Shown piece after piece: positions 37,346 through 49,799 of a stretch of 64,000 nucleotides of DNA. The position numbers and the translations under genes are program-made. Origin of the DNA: Dermacentor variabilis (Eukaryota; Arthropoda; Arachnida; Ixodida; Ixodidae). The notes under the pieces were generated by a model, which made no database searches, was not told where the DNA came from, and saw nothing but the letters and a program-made list of their open reading frames with translations. The first letter of the stretch is position 1; each line of letters starts with the position of its first letter. Location of the stretch: NCBI RefSeq assembly GCF_050947875.1, contig NC_134568.1, positions 216,425,648 to 216,489,647 of the forward strand, in the 5' to 3' direction.

Positions 37346-38509
37346 TGGTCTTTTACAGATTTTTGCTGGTCTGTTAGACAACATGTATAGTTGGATGCAG
37401 CTGCTCTTGTCTGATGCTTGTTTCATGCGAGGGTGAAATCTGATGAAAAATAAGACTTGGGGACAGCTTGCTTGAATGGAAAGTGTTTCTAATTAATCAC
37501 TGAATGATTAAGAATTCTGCTGTACAAGTGTGCAGCACACTGCGTTCGCACATTTCCATTAGTTTCAGTACACATTTCAGTACACTAAGCTAGTGAAACT
37601 GGCCCCTATCTCTCAGCGGTTTACACGAAAGCAATGTGTACTTACATGGTCTTGCCAATTACACTTCACTTACGATGTTGCCTAACTAGGCCTCTGTTCA
37701 GCCTCGTTGTGATGAGTAGTTGAGGAAACAGCTAGTGTTTACAGCACAGCGAATACCCCCTCCTCCCCATAAAAAAAAAAAGGATAACTAGCTGTATTCT
37801 GCAAGGCAGAGTTGTGGTGCCCAGTGAGCTTACGAACGATGGCGCTATAGCAGGAATCATATTTGTTTGCCACCATGGTTTGCCAGTGAAATTTCGTTAC
37901 TCTCATGTCTTCTTCTGAAGTGTGCCTATAGTAACGTTGAACTTATAACTTAAATTGCTAACTTGTTACCGCATATAAAAGGCTTTAATATTTATTGATG
38001 TAAAAAGAGCAGCATCAGAGAAGGAAACAAGGCGGACGGGATGAAAATAAAACTGCAACTGTAATCAGCTGCAGTTGCGCACAGCACGTGTGCACTGGCA
38101 ATTGCCATGTAAAGGCGAGGTGTGCATGCTTGTTAGTGAATTAACGATGTGGTTTTAAGGAACCCCCAGTGTTAGTGGCTGCAGAATCTCCTCGATGCCG
38201 TAGTATACAGTAGAACCTTTTTATACCTTCTGGAAAACAAGGCGAGAAAAAACACACTAACTGGGAAAACATGCGATCCAAAGTAACTAAAAAATTTTAC
38301 AGACTCAACTGTAGTTGACATCTACTTAATGCAAAGCGTTGTGCGAATCATTGTGGCACGAGGCATGAGAGGCTGACGCGTGTCAAGATGGTGGGCCTCG
38401 GGCAGCCCGAGATGTATTTTGTTGTTTTCCTATTGCGTAGTGCTTTAAGACGGCGATGGGAAACCGAAACGAAATCAAGCTGGTGGGTGACACCTGATGC
38501 TGCTGGAGT

Positions 38510-39052
38510 AAAACAGGGTGCTCACATCATGCCGCCTGCAGCAGAAAACAGCACCTCATTTGGGTTATCGCCTACTAAAAGCATGCAGTACACTTCCAAC
38601 GGCACTATGCCCCATGCACTGTAAAACAGATAGGTGAAGATGCTTATCGCAATAGGGTTGGTGGCAATAGCTGTGAATGTGGCATGTAACGACCCGGGAG
38701 GATATTTGCTGATACCAGAATAGGAAACTAAATGCGCTCCGGTGTTTCCATGCGACACGGGCGGGTGAGTACATGCAGTCAAGCTTCCGTGGCGGGCAGC
38801 TGCTGTTCTGAATCGCATGCACCTTACACATATTATTGTTTACATGACATGTAGTGGCCAGAAAACGTATCATACGACTGCAGTTTGGCGATGTACTGAA
38901 CGTTGGTGCCAAAATATCATGTTTTCTGAGAACGCATATATTGGTAAAATATAAGCGTAACTATCAGGTGATTTCTTATGTTCTCGATTGCGAACATTGG
39001 CGCTGGGAAATCGTACATAATGGGATCAATCAACGAGGTTCTACTGTATTTG
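38510..39052 (-). repeat. Dispersed repeat, minus copy (CAGTAGAACCTC family)
   Basis: Reverse-complemented, it starts ACAGTAGAACCTCGTTGATT near 39052 and follows the same blocks as 34740-35275 (TTTTGGCACCAACGTTCAGT, TTTCTGGCCACTACATG, CACTGCCAACCC-like and CCGTTGGAAGTGTACTG). It forms an inverted pair with a 3.2-kb spacer inside one intron. Confidence 0.65.
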
Positions 39053-40335
39053 GATAATTTCATGTATGGATGCTGTTGCGACTTCAAAACAATGCAAGGC
39101 AATCGTCTGAATCCCTATGCTTTGCGACTTTGTAGATCCACCAGTGCGCATTAATGTGCGGTGTTTTCCCTAGCGCCGATTCTACCCTTTGGAGGTAATT
39201 ATTCTACTTATTTATGCTTATAGTGCAGTATAAAGTTATTTTCTTCTTTTATCCCAATGGTGAACGTACTTCAGTACTGTGTCATCGGCCAAATCACTGT
39301 GCGCATTTCAGCAATGGCATGCCTGTTTCCGACAATGCAGTGCAATACTTCAGCCTAGAGTTGTTCCTTATCTTCACACAGTTTTGACGTAATACACAGA
39401 AAATCTGTCGTGCATGTGCCATCATTTTTCAATATGGTAATCACTTTGAACTAGAATATCACACTTTGTCCTAAAATTAGTTTGTTAATTGTGGAGCCAC
39501 ATTATTCCAATTCGGAAGCAAATACAGCCAAGTTGATATTTGCTCAATGCAATTTTAGTGGCAGAACAAGCACCCTTATTTTTATAAGTTTCTATATGTA
39601 TGTATTTCTGTTCCCATGTTTTCTTCACCCCTTCCTCAAAAGGACGTCCTCTGGTTGATATGGATCAAAGTCTCTGGCAATCAAGATTGCTGACGTGACG
39701 AAGATCTCAAAAGGAAATGTGTAAAAATACATACTGTGCTAATAAATGTTTTTAGCAATTTTTGCAATTATAGCGGCTTTTCATTTTTCTGTATCTGGTG
39801 CATTCAGTAGACTCTAATGTAATGTTCTTAATGTGGTTTATGTAGCCTAAGAGGCTACAGACCTTCATATTCATACATAGGTCCAGTAGCATATCGGTCT
39901 AAGAAATCAATGTTGCAAGTGCATCATTGGCTTGCACAATACACCAATAGAGTTATTCAACTAATACACTAATAGATTGTGTTAGTGTCAATAAACTAAC
40001 AATAGCCTATTAGCTTTTGTACAAAAATTTTTGCAAGGGTTGTCTTGGCTGAACTGCCAACAAATATTGAGACAAGAGTGCCATATTTACTCGATTTTAA
40101 CATGCCCTCGATTGTAAAGTGCACCCATTTTCCATGACAAAAAAAAAAAAAAAAAGTACAATACCGCGCACCTCGTGCTTTCAATAGAAATACTATTTTC
40201 TCTCATTAGGAAAAAAAAAAACAGATCTATTCCCAATATACTAAAGTTGCGATGAATAAAAACACAAATGGAAGCGGCATACCTTGCCGCCAAGATTTTC
40301 ACTGCGCTCGTACGAGTCGCGTGGGGCAATAGATA

Positions 40336-41693
40336 TCACTCGTCATTGTTATCAGACAACTCCTTATCCCTATCAACAGACCAAAGAATTTCATCCTCGG
40401 TGCCATTCATGGCATTCGAAATCCCGCACTTTTTAAAGGCCTTGTCGACCATGGCAGACAGGATCGTGCACCATGCATCTTTCACCCATCCAGTAAAGTC
40501 CTGCAGCGAGGCACGCTTCATTTTATTGGCGGGCATGAATTCGTGGCTGCTATTGAAAAGCCATTCGATGTAGAGCGCCCGAATTATATCTTTTACTGGC
40601 TTGTTTAAACAAACATCCGGGTATTACAACAAGGTTGGTGTTGCATGCATCTTGAAGGGGCAGCGCAATAAGACGAAGACAGAAGGCAGGAACACATAGG
40701 TCAGCGCTGTCCTGTGTGTTCCTGCCTTCTGTCTTCGTCTTATTGCAGTGCCCCTTCAAGATGTTCAACCAGTACCAACTCGCTCAAATGTCGATCCTTC
40801 TACTGTTGCATACAGCCAGCTTGCCCTTGATGTGCTGGTCAAGGTGGCACCTGAACGCATCGAGCACAAGCCTCTCACACAGGCCTAAACTGCCGCCGGG
40901 TCTCTTCCGCCAAATGTTATCAATCCAGTCAGCGACCAAGTCCATGGTGATCCAACCTTATTTATTTGCACGCACAATTACACCACACGGAAACACGTTT
41001 TCTTTTGGGAGTGCCTTCCGTGTGAAGATAAGATACGAGGGCAACTTGTGCCCATCCGCAGCGCAACAAAGCATTGCGGTGACTAGTTTTTTCGTGGCCG
41101 GAAGACAAAACCCGCACTTGCTTCGCCCCCTTCTTTTCAACGGTTGTGAGTGGCGTCTGATCGGCATTTCCAATCTGTTTGAAGTGGTAGCCGTTTCTAT
41201 GGTGCAACTTCAAGACGTACCGCTGAAAACTGTTCAATTTCTCTTCATATTCTTTGGGCAACATTTGGCATATCCCTGTCCGCCTTCGAAGAGAAAAGCC
41301 TTTTTTTTTTTTCATAAAATTTGATAGCCAGCACCTGCTCGCTCTGAAGTCACTCCGCATTAGCCCTTTCTGTAGGGCTAACTGCATCGCCCGTACTTTG
41401 AGCAGATTGGTCGTCACAGGCTGCTGTGCCACTCGCTGCTCTTGCACGTGTTCCGCGAGCAGCTCTTCTATTTTGGCGAAGCGGTCCTGCTTTGGTCCAC
41501 TAGAACCCTTCCTTGTTGCTTTGCTGGCGAAAATATTCTCCTTCTGTTTGCGCCAGTCCCGCACGCAAGTTTCGGGAACTCCGAATGCCCGTGATGCGGC
41601 CCGATTTCCGTCCGTCTCCGTGCACATGACGACTTTCCTTTTAAATGCGGCATCATGGTGCACTCGGCGTGTCTTCGCAGTCGGCGCTTCCAT
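40336..41693 (-). pseudogene. Tigger/pogo transposase (CENP-B-like HTH, DDE), broken
   Basis: The ATG at 41693 opens a frame beginning MEAPTAKTRRVHHDAAFKRK, followed by a helix-turn-helix (NRAASRAFGVPETCVRDWRK), a CENPB-type second HTH (SDFRASRCWLSNFMKKKKGF) and the first DDE block (IGNADQTPL). A frameshift near 41095 moves to TAMLCCAADGHKLPSYLIFT. Then GWITMDLVADWI and RLVLDAFRCHLD (second Asp region) follow. The text NTNLVVIPG is next but lacks the usual residues after it, and a 157-bp palindrome interrupts the gene at 40647-40803. The C-terminus ends NAMNGTEDEILW...SDNNDE. Expected full length is about 400-450 residues. It is inactive. Confidence 0.85.
40647..40803. mobile_element. 157-bp Penelope-type palindrome inserted in the Tigger gene
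   Basis: Arms of about 52 bp (CATCTTGAAGGGGCAGCGCA... and its complement) flank a 10-bp centre near 40701-40710. Only the right arm continues with a 39-bp tail containing GTACCAACTCGCTCAAATG and ending CTTCTA. The tail matches the one-sided tails at 4102 and 57618. TGTTGCAT is duplicated at 40639-40646 and 40804-40811 (8 bp). Removing the insert rejoins the transposase text around AVCN/NTNLVV. Confidence 0.8.
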
Positions 41694-42589
41694 GCTGATT
41701 GAATAAATGCAGAAAACGGGAAGACAGGCGGTAGGCTAGGTTACACCAGCGCCTGGTTACACTTAAAACATGGAGGTATGCACATGGAGGAAGCTACGGC
41801 AGCTAGGCTAGAAGCGCGTACGAGGCAGTCATTTTTCGAATGCCGATGGCGATATGGTAACACGGATTTAGGGTCGTACTTGATTCTAACACGCATGCAA
41901 TTTTTGGACCCATTTTACCGGAAAAAAGGTGCACGTTAGATTCAAGTAAATACGGTAATAGGGTTCATTAGCAGTACACTGCCAGGGTAGGGTACCACAT
42001 GAATAATTCTTTACAGTGTAGAATGGCACTTTCACTGCTGGTATTTCCGCAGAAAACTGTCTCTTTTCTGGAACTTTGTCTAGCATGTAATTTTTGCCCC
42101 TAAGAGAGACCGCACCACCTTTTCAATTGTTCTCATTGTGTGGTTAAGCTTCCAAAAACTTTTGCAAACAGATCACTAGACTTAACGGATGAACACTATG
42201 AAAGTCCAGACGTATTTCACTGTTATTAGCTTTGATAAAATTGAGGGTAGAGGTGAAAATAAAGCCTGTAGAAAGTTCATGGTGGTGACAGCTGTGACAT
42301 GGTTTACACAAATCAGGACCAAGAAAAAGCTGAAATGGCATTCAAAGTTTCAGTCACATTTATGGATCTCTTAGGTACTTGGCAAAGTTGCAAATAAGTC
42401 AGAATAATAGAGTTTGTGTGAGACATCAGGCATCTTAAGAATTTGTTGGCAACTGCTTTCTGGGCACGTCTGTTATACTGAACTTCTAATCAGTCAATCA
42501 CATTTTCTAAGTATCCCCATATCGCCAATCACTAATGCAAGCATGTGCTAACAAGATGCTCCTGCCAGAGGCACAAAGGGCATACATAC

Positions 42590-42727
42590 CTCAGAAGAAC
42601 AGGCTCTGGCCAAGACAGGATCTAGCTGATAGTCAAGTGCTGCATCACGTACTATGCCCATCACCACAGGCTCGCATGTTTTTGTCAGCTGATGCCGAAC
42701 AAATTGTGCCTTGAGGCACTGAATTAC
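42590..42727 (-). CDS. GLG1: GLG1 exon, cysteine-rich repeat
   Basis: The acceptor is TTTTATAG and the donor is GTATGT; 46 codons, phase 0. It reads VIQCLKAQFVRHQLTKTC and then ALDYQLDPVLARACSSE, matching human VISCLKLRYADQRLSSDC...ALDYRLDPQL in order. Confidence 0.95.
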
Positions 42728-44656
42728 CTATAAAACGAGGATAAAATACACACTCTTGTTATATTAGTCTGGTGTACACCACACAAAATCACTGGATATG
42801 CTAAATGGAACAGCAAACTCACAAAGCAGACACTCCTATACATGCTGCAATTCCAAAGGTAAAAGAAATATGCAGAGGTTTTCGAACACTCAGAACTCAT
42901 TGCAAACAGTAATATGGTGAATAATCATATATAGAGCAAAATAAATGCAAAATTCCTCATACTTTATTTTTGTGGGCACATTGGTGCTAAAGCAAAAAAA
43001 AAAAAAAAAAAAACCACGCAGGATCCTAAACATGCAAGTTATAGCAACAAAATATTTTGTTTGAGCATCGTCTTTGGAATAAATACATGCACTCTTTCAA
43101 AAATATAAATTGCCTGACAAGAAAAAGTGGGCACGTTGCGCACTCAAGCTGCCCACGAAACAGAACACAAGCTGTCCATACTATAATGCACATGGCATCG
43201 AATCTTAACACACTGTGCAACACCTCAGAGGTCATTGCCAACAACCTGCTTAATATGATTCTGTTTCATCAATGTTGGAGGCTGCAGTTGCTCCCCATTG
43301 GTCAGAATATGGATATTAGATATGAAAAAGGCATCTTTACTACCAATACTACTTTCCTGCAACAAGGTTTGATGATATTCCATTCAGGGTTTGTATGGAA
43401 CATTTGACTCAAAATTCAAAGAAAATACAAGGATGTCAATGATGCTAAAGGTCGAAATTCAAGGAGGGCAGAATAAACGTTAATCCCAATCATACAGTCA
43501 TAAATTGTGAGATCTCGTCCTTCTTAGCTGCAATTTCTTGCAGATAAGCAGCAGCTGAGCTGGATATACTTCAAGCTCTTCAGTTTGGCTTTAGGTTGAC
43601 TTTCCCACTGTAATGGTGTCGATCGCTTTCTGGCATGGCGGTTAGTGGTGTCTGACTTCAGCTAAAGATACTTGTCACGTTAAAGCCAAATGGCTGAATC
43701 TTACTTTCCGCCAGGCACTTCTAGAGCCTCGGTCTCAAAAATGGAGCCATGATGGCTGTGGTAAACAAACCAGGAAAACAGCAGAATGGCCACATGGCCT
43801 GGTTGCTTGATCTGGCTTTGTCTAGCTCCACCAATGCAATGGTGATTTAAACAAACATAACTTTGGTGGCTGTGGACCCGTCACATTGCAATTGTTTAGC
43901 GACACTCTCAGGAGAAAATATCCAAGATTGTTTCCTGATAGAGAGTGCCCATGGCCCTATGCAGCGTTTGTTACTTTGAATATTCAAAAGTCGCCCCCAG
44001 TCCCAGTTTTCAAGGAATTCAAGGAGCACACTTACTTTCAAGGAGTTCAAGGGCCCTTGAATCTCTTTTTTCAATTTCAAAGGTTCAAGGAAGTACACGA
44101 ACCATGATTTCATCCTTCACAAATTAATGCTATGCTTTCAAAGTGCTTACCCTTTACAAGAGCGATGAATTGGGCTAGTTTGAGTGCATTCATTTTCCTT
44201 GCACTCTGTATTGCTGGTTGTAAAGAGGACATGAAGTGCACTCCCCCATGTCACTTCGTGTCCACTTTAGAACTACAGTTCATTTCGTCCCTGTTAGTGT
44301 CTTCCAGTACATAGTGCAAGGAAAATTAGTGCTTACCCATGTTTTCTCCCTTATTCTTGAACCATTTAAACAACACTGCACGAGTCAAACCTCCAGGGTA
44401 GCCTATACTTGCTGTAAATGCACACACTGATATTACAAAAAATCTTGTAATCAAGTCTATGCGAAAAAAGTGCAAGCATGATGGTATGTATCAGCACCAT
44501 CAGTCAATTACAAGTCAGCAAAAGCATCTTTAGTTTGCCCACTGGGCAGGTTCCGTGGGCAAGCCAGTACATAGAGTACAGTAAAAGCACATTACTTTGA
44601 CTTTCATAAATCTCGAAAATTGGATAAATCAAAATTGCTGTATGGTCCCAGCAAAT

Positions 44657-45244
44657 GTACTGTATTTTGCGGACTATAGTCTGCACTTGGTGTACAGTCC
44701 TCAGGGGCCAATTGGGGCTTAAGATAAAAAGTTTTTATATGTAGTCCACACCCGCTGCACAGTCTGCAGGGACAAACCAGTACACAGTAGAGAAGCAAAT
44801 ATATTATTGTTCTAACAAAAAAAGTCTGGGCCTTTTATTAGACTGCATATGCTCGCAACTGTTCTTGGGTTTTGCACATCTATGAAGTTGTGTATAAATG
44901 TGTGGTACATTTTGCTAGGAAGTTTCACGCATGTGCTCAGAAGTCGAAGCACTTAAATGCAGCCATTTTTCGTATTGTGAGCAGAATTTACTTGCATATC
45001 CCAATCTATCAATATGGGCTGGAGATATTGCTCAGGCACAGGGACTATCATTTCACAGCCAATTTCGTTGTGTTCTAGTGCAAAAAAATTGGTTGGCACT
45101 GTATGAACTTGTTTTCTTCAAGCATGCTTCCTACCTTAAAAATACGATCATGTATAAATATTCCCATAAATATTCCACACTCTACAAAACTTCCAACTTT
45201 TAAATTTGTATAGCCTGTGGACTATAGTCCAGAAAACGCGGCAC
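44657..45244. mobile_element. Possible hAT-type MITE, 588 bp
   Basis: The left end TACTGTATTTTGCGGACTAT (44657) and the reverse complement of the right end (GCCGCGTTTTCTGGACTATAG) share the G(C/T)GGACTATAGTC core, similar to the widespread GTATTTTCCGGACTATAA termini of hAT nonautonomous elements. A further internal GTAGTCCACACC lies near 44738. No target-site duplication was resolved. Confidence 0.5.
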
Positions 45245-46258
45245 ACATTCTTCTATATGGCATCAAATGCACCTAATGCACCTTGTTGAGAGATGAAATA
45301 AACCTTTTGATTTGATTTGAAAGTTTCATGGTACATGCCCATGCACCAGTTACTGCATAGAAGCCCTGAGGGCAGAGAGCCACTAATGAGCAAGTGAAAA
45401 GCAATGCTAGCATCAAACCAAAACTACTGAAACACCCCAATGGAGCATGCCTTACTGTAATCACTCCGAAAGAAGTTATTCTACTGTAGAGTAGTATCGT
45501 GCAAGTTCTCCTGAAAGGTTCCACATGCTTATAATTCACAGGAGATTATAAAAATTTCCACAGATTTCATACAAAATACATACAAGGGTTACTAATTTTT
45601 TTTCACTATATAAGAACATGCCTTTGCCAGTAAACTTTTCTCAATTACTTTTTAAGTACATCCAATAATTTGCCAACTCAGATCATTTTGATATGTTTTC
45701 AGCCCCATGAAATCTGAATTAACAAGCTGTCACTGTATGTGCTCTGTGTGTGTTACAGGGTTAAGAAGTCACAACAGTGATGCAAGACCAATGTAATCTG
45801 ATCCAAATTTTGCACACATTAAAACTCGCACAAGTGTGCTATATATAAAAAAGCATATTGGTAATGCCTCGCTACCAGCATAGTGAGCAAAATGAACCTG
45901 ACTGAGAAAGGTACACTAACAAGGAAGAAATGCTTTTATAAAGATAAAGAAGCCAAACAGATAAAAGGATGTTAGCCTGCTGTTTTACTTAGTATACTTC
46001 AGTAATCAACACTTAAGTGATAGCGGCATAACGAAGGCACTCTGCAGAAATCAGAGCTAGAATCTAGTATCCCATGCCACAATCAAGCCTATGATACAGT
46101 TGAATTGACTTGCAGAGAGCAACGTGGGTTTGAAGAATAGCATTTTTCAAACCTTCTTCTCTTTGCATTGTTAAATAAATACATAAATGAATGAATGAAT
46201 GAATGAATGAATACTCAAACAAGCAAGCAAGCAAACAAACAAACAAACAAAAACCAAC

Positions 46259-46477
46259 CTTTCCCTGGAGCTCTGTGCTTTCTGCTGCTTTGTCAAGCAC
46301 AAGGGCTGAGCAGAACTTGGCAATGTCCATGCGACAGGCATGCTGCAACTGGGCATTGAGCCTGTAGTCTGTGTTTTGTTCCACCAGGCGGCGCTGCACC
46401 ATGGTGCGGCACCGAACATCCATTGTAGGTTCTTTCCGATGGTCTGCCAGGCAGTGAAGAGCACGGTTGGGTTCAAC
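46259..46477 (-). CDS. GLG1: GLG1 exon, cysteine-rich repeat
   Basis: This is the longest visible exon, 73 codons, phase 0 at both ends. The acceptor is TTCTTTCAG and the donor is GTTGGT. Key blocks are NRALHCLADH, MDVRCRTMVQRR, QNTDYRLNAQLQHACRMDIA and KFCSALV, ending ESTELQGK. The NTDYRLN block is nearly identical to vertebrate GLG1. The intron begins within a run of TTTG/CTTG/CATT tetranucleotide repeats on the coding strand. Confidence 0.96.
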
Positions 46478-46601
46478 CTGAAAGAATAGCACAGCTGCTT
46501 TACTTTTTTTAACACTTGCAATGACAGGTAGTGGGAACATAACATGCAAGAGAAGCTGTTCTACAGAAGCAGAGAAGACATGTAGAGGCTACGCCCAGTA
46601 T

Positions 46602-46918
46602 CATCATCAGCAGCAGCCTGGCTACGCCCACTGCAGGGCAAAGGCCACTCCCATACTTCTCCAACTACCCCGGTCATGTGCTAATTGTGGCCATGTCGTC
46701 CCTGCAAACTTCTTAATTTCATCCGCCCACCTAACTTTCTGCCGCCCCCTGCTATGCATCCCTTCTCTTGGAATCCAGTCCGTAACCCTTAATGACCATC
46801 GGTTATCTTCCCCCCTCATTACATGTCCCGCCCATGCCCCTCCCCCATTTCTTTTTCTTGATTTCAACTAAGATGTTATTAACTCGCGTTTGTTCCCTCA
46901 TCCAATCTGCTCTTTTCT
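46602..46918 (-). mobile_element. RTE 3' fragment with 8-bp TSD
   Basis: The minus strand encodes the RTE C-terminus (AGHVMRGEDNRWSLRVTDWI, PREGMHSRGRQKVRWADEIK, WPQLAHDRGSWRSMGVAF), closely like the element at 14487-16093. It ends in an ATC/GAT-type tail at 46600-46607. CCCAGTAT flanks it at 46594-46601 and 46919-46926. The severe 5' truncation is typical of RTE retrotransposition. It lies 45 bp or more from a GLG1 exon. Confidence 0.85.
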
Positions 46919-47329
46919 CCCAGTATACCCAACCACAAGGGGTTATTTCAGATGCCAACTAGTACTGAGCCCTTTAATATGTGAGCATTAGGAATATCAA
47001 AGTCGAAAAGAGTACATGTGTGAAATGTGGGAAGCCAGTCACGTGGAAGAGGTAGAGAGGGGATGGTAAAGTTTAAAAGAGTACACACACACTCTTCTAA
47101 GCTCCCACATACATGTGCACGTGCATGCATGAATGAGAAGAAAGGAAACCAAGGGGCCCAATTTGGCTCGACAATGACATAGAGGACAGCACAGGGGAAA
47201 TTAACGGTAGTTACTAACTGAACTAATGGCCGTGAGTGGTGGCACTGGCTAACACTCCCAAGGTAAGTTCTAGTGAACAAATATAAATATCCAAGAAAGT
47301 GGATGGGAAAATGGTGCTGCAGTAGCTCA

Positions 47330-47485
47330 ATTGGCAAGAGTATTGCAAGCATAATGTGAAGACGCGGGTTTTTATTCCACCTGTGGCCAGTTGTTTTTTC
47401 ATCCACTTCCATTTTCATTTATGTATCGGTTCTTTACTTCAATTGAGAACTACAGTTAATTTTCTCCATGCTGCCCTTCGCACAC
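47330..47485 (+). mobile_element. tRNA-derived SINE
   Basis: A clear A box (TAGCTCAATTGG at about 47335) is followed by AAGAGTATTGCAAGCATAATGTGAAGA and a degenerate B box (GCGGGTTTTTATTCC). Then comes a body seen in tick genomes, as I remember it (CTGTGGCCAGTTGTTTTTTC, ATCCACTTCCATTTTCATTT). The sequence before it (47170-47320) contains the inverted counterpart of the usual AATTTTCTCCATGCTGTCC tail, suggesting a composite of two copies. Confidence 0.6.
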
Positions 47486-47660
47486 CTGCCAACCTGAAGA
47501 TTTGGAAATTTCTAACACTATCGTGGTGGGGGGGGGGGGGGGGGCACTTTTTCTTTAAAAGGGGATTTACCTTTTGAGACAAGCTTACTTATGTTTTAAC
47601 AACCACAAGTGAAATCAGTGTCTTGGAGAGTAAAGAGTGAAAACTCCCCTGGGGCACAAT

Positions 47661-49799
47661 TTACCGTTGCAATGATTTTGCTGTTGACGACTTTGCCTGC
47701 TTCAGAAACTTCTCTGTGAAGGTTTGCTCAAAGCAAGTACCATTCTGGTGCCCCTTTACCATCAGCAAACTTTCGAGTGTTTTCTCACACAAAGATCAGC
47801 GAAACTCTGCACGAGTTTTGTTCACAGTGCTGAATATTCTCTCCCATTCAGCATTGCTGTGGGGAATGGAGAGAGTACCCAGCATAACCACTGAAATTCT
47901 GTGGAACCTGAGCGATCCGTCGATACTTCGAACGCTTCCTAATTGCGACCACTGCACGTCGCACCTTGGCTCCTTCAATGTGTCGGCTGGAACCTGATAT
48001 GCTTGCAAGTTGGCAAACTCAACTTCAAGTGTGTCGATTGCTTCTTCTTTTGATTCGCCACTCTGCTGGGGTAGGATAGCAGGGAACACCCTAATAAAAT
48101 GACATACGCTGTTGAATGAAGCAGTTTCCAGAGCTTGTACTTGAGCAACTTCAACCATCTTGAGATTGACATCTTCAAGCAAGAAATTTGTGGCGAATGT
48201 AATCGCATGCTGCTGTTAAGTGCAAACGTACAGCAGAGAAGAACGGCTCTATCTCAATGCTGCTCAGTGTGTCTCAACCACAGAGTAGGTCATGCTGCCA
48301 ATGACTACGTCTTCATTACCTTTCTGGTTCTCTGCAGCTCCATAGTCAACTTTCAGCAACGAATGACATGCCTTGACAATACCTGGGCGCACGAGTCTAG
48401 TCAGGAGATCCTCGAAAAGGCGGTTCAAGAGGCCCCTCAGTACGTGAATCTGAGGAGCCTGTGCCTGAAGAAGGCAGTTTGCTTTCTTAAAAAGTGGTAT
48501 AACATTTTGGAGAAAAACACAGCACGCTCTGCTTAGCTCCAATGACAATAAATAAAACAGGCGCTCCTCACGGGTCACTTGGCTGGCTTCCTTAGAATAC
48601 TTGGTATGAAGTTTCAGTTTTTTTGCTTGAGGTCCAGTATGAGCTCTATTCCTCTTTAGCGAGAGCTCATCGCCATCAGTGCTTTTTTTCCAGAGGCCTG
48701 CAGCAGTCTTGTGAAGATGCGTAGCAGACTTTGGGGTCAGTGCAGGGTTTTTGGGGGGTTTGCGAGGAAGCCTTCGGAATTTGGTGTGACTCCGAAAACA
48801 AGCTCTGCTTGTTGCACTGCTTTGTTTCAGATAAAGAAAAGCTGAGTAGTGGTTTCCAATGGTCGAGTAGCCTCTTCAAACACTTTCCCAATGACAGCCA
48901 ACATGTCGGCGAATGCTTCAACATCTTTCTGACCTCGGCATGATGCATATTTTGGGACTCTTTTAAGTCGATCCTTCCATTTCGAGCTTTTCTCTAGGTA
49001 AAGAAATGTCAAACAAAGCATCATCAACCTTTACAGGAAGACATGAAGCTCCTTTTTGGGCGGCCAAGTTGATGAGATGGCACAGACAATCAATCCCTAT
49101 CAAATCTGGTTGAGCCTCTCTCATTACAGTAGAAACACTGTTTTCTTGCCGATCTTGACATTGGCATTGTCCGAACACATAGCCAACAGGTTTCCAACAG
49201 GCAAATTCCGAGACTTCATCTCGTCCAGGACCAGATTTGCAATTGTGTGACCCGTCGCTTCCCCTTGGATTGTCCCGAGGCAAAGAAGGCGGCTTTTGAC
49301 TCTACTCTTTTTTTTTAACGAAATATGTCGCAACAATAGGGTAAAGCTGCATATCCCTATTGTTATTGCCATCCACAGCGATCGAAAATACTTGCTGTTT
49401 TAGGGCGTCCAGCAAAGGAGTCTCCGTGTTAGCAGCCGTTTCCCGAACAATTGACGTCGTCCTTGTTTGTCCACAGGCGTAGTGTTTCGCTTCTTCGAAC
49501 TTGGGGAACATCTTCCGGAAAAGCGGTCCAGACTGATTGCTGACACTCAGCGGGATGTTGTATTCAACTAAAAATGCGGTGAAGAGGCATTCTGCACGTA
49601 TCACACCGAGGTCAATGTCACTGCGTACACAACTTGCTAGGCTTGGCTCGCTGTCCGCGGCTCGCACGTATTTCTGATGCTTTTTCGAAGCAATGTGGAC
49701 CTTGATGTCAGACTTGCCGCCATGCGAGATGTTCACATCACAAGCACACAAGGTGCAAAATCCGAATTTCTCCCCTTTTTTGACAGCACGTTTTCTGAC
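47661..49799 (-). pseudogene. hAT-superfamily transposase with BED-like finger, degraded
   Basis: The minus strand starts with a BED-like zinc finger ([17 protein letters not shown]...IASKKHQKY). It continues with a hAT core: VFSIAVDGNNNRDMQLYPIV (first Asp), then LLAMCSDNANVKIGKK (second Asp) and GIDCLCHLINLAA. A middle region has LFKKANCLLQAQAPQIHVL. The C-terminal dimerisation block is LGTLSIPHSNAEWERIFSTV, ending NKTRAEFR. A TGA at 47796-47798 interrupts the last block; 44 codons later the frame ends with TAA at 47661-47663. Several frameshifts separate the parts. The 5' end is cut where a Ty3/gypsy fragment begins, so the start is lost. It is closest to ZBED/SCAND3-like hAT proteins. It is gene-sense within a GLG1 intron. 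Confidence 0.8.

Larger units (their letters stand above)
40081..41955 (-). mobile_element. Tigger/pogo-type DNA transposon, inactive
   Basis: The ends form inverted repeats: CCATATTTACTCGATTTTAA at 40081 and, on the other strand, CCGTATTTACTTGAATCTAA ending at 41955. A TA follows the right end, but the left flank is TG, so the TA duplication is not preserved. The transposase remnant lies on the minus strand between. The element sits in the 7.9-kb GLG1 intron in gene-sense orientation. Confidence 0.8.

Noticed and set aside
40647..40761. 52-bp hairpin as a microRNA precursor
   Set aside because: The arms are too long and perfect, and the duplication and shared tail show it is a mobile insertion.
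47150..47325. A separate gene in the 156-codon minus-strand frame at 46948-47418
   Set aside because: It overlaps SINE-related sequence on the opposite strand and has no recognised domain.
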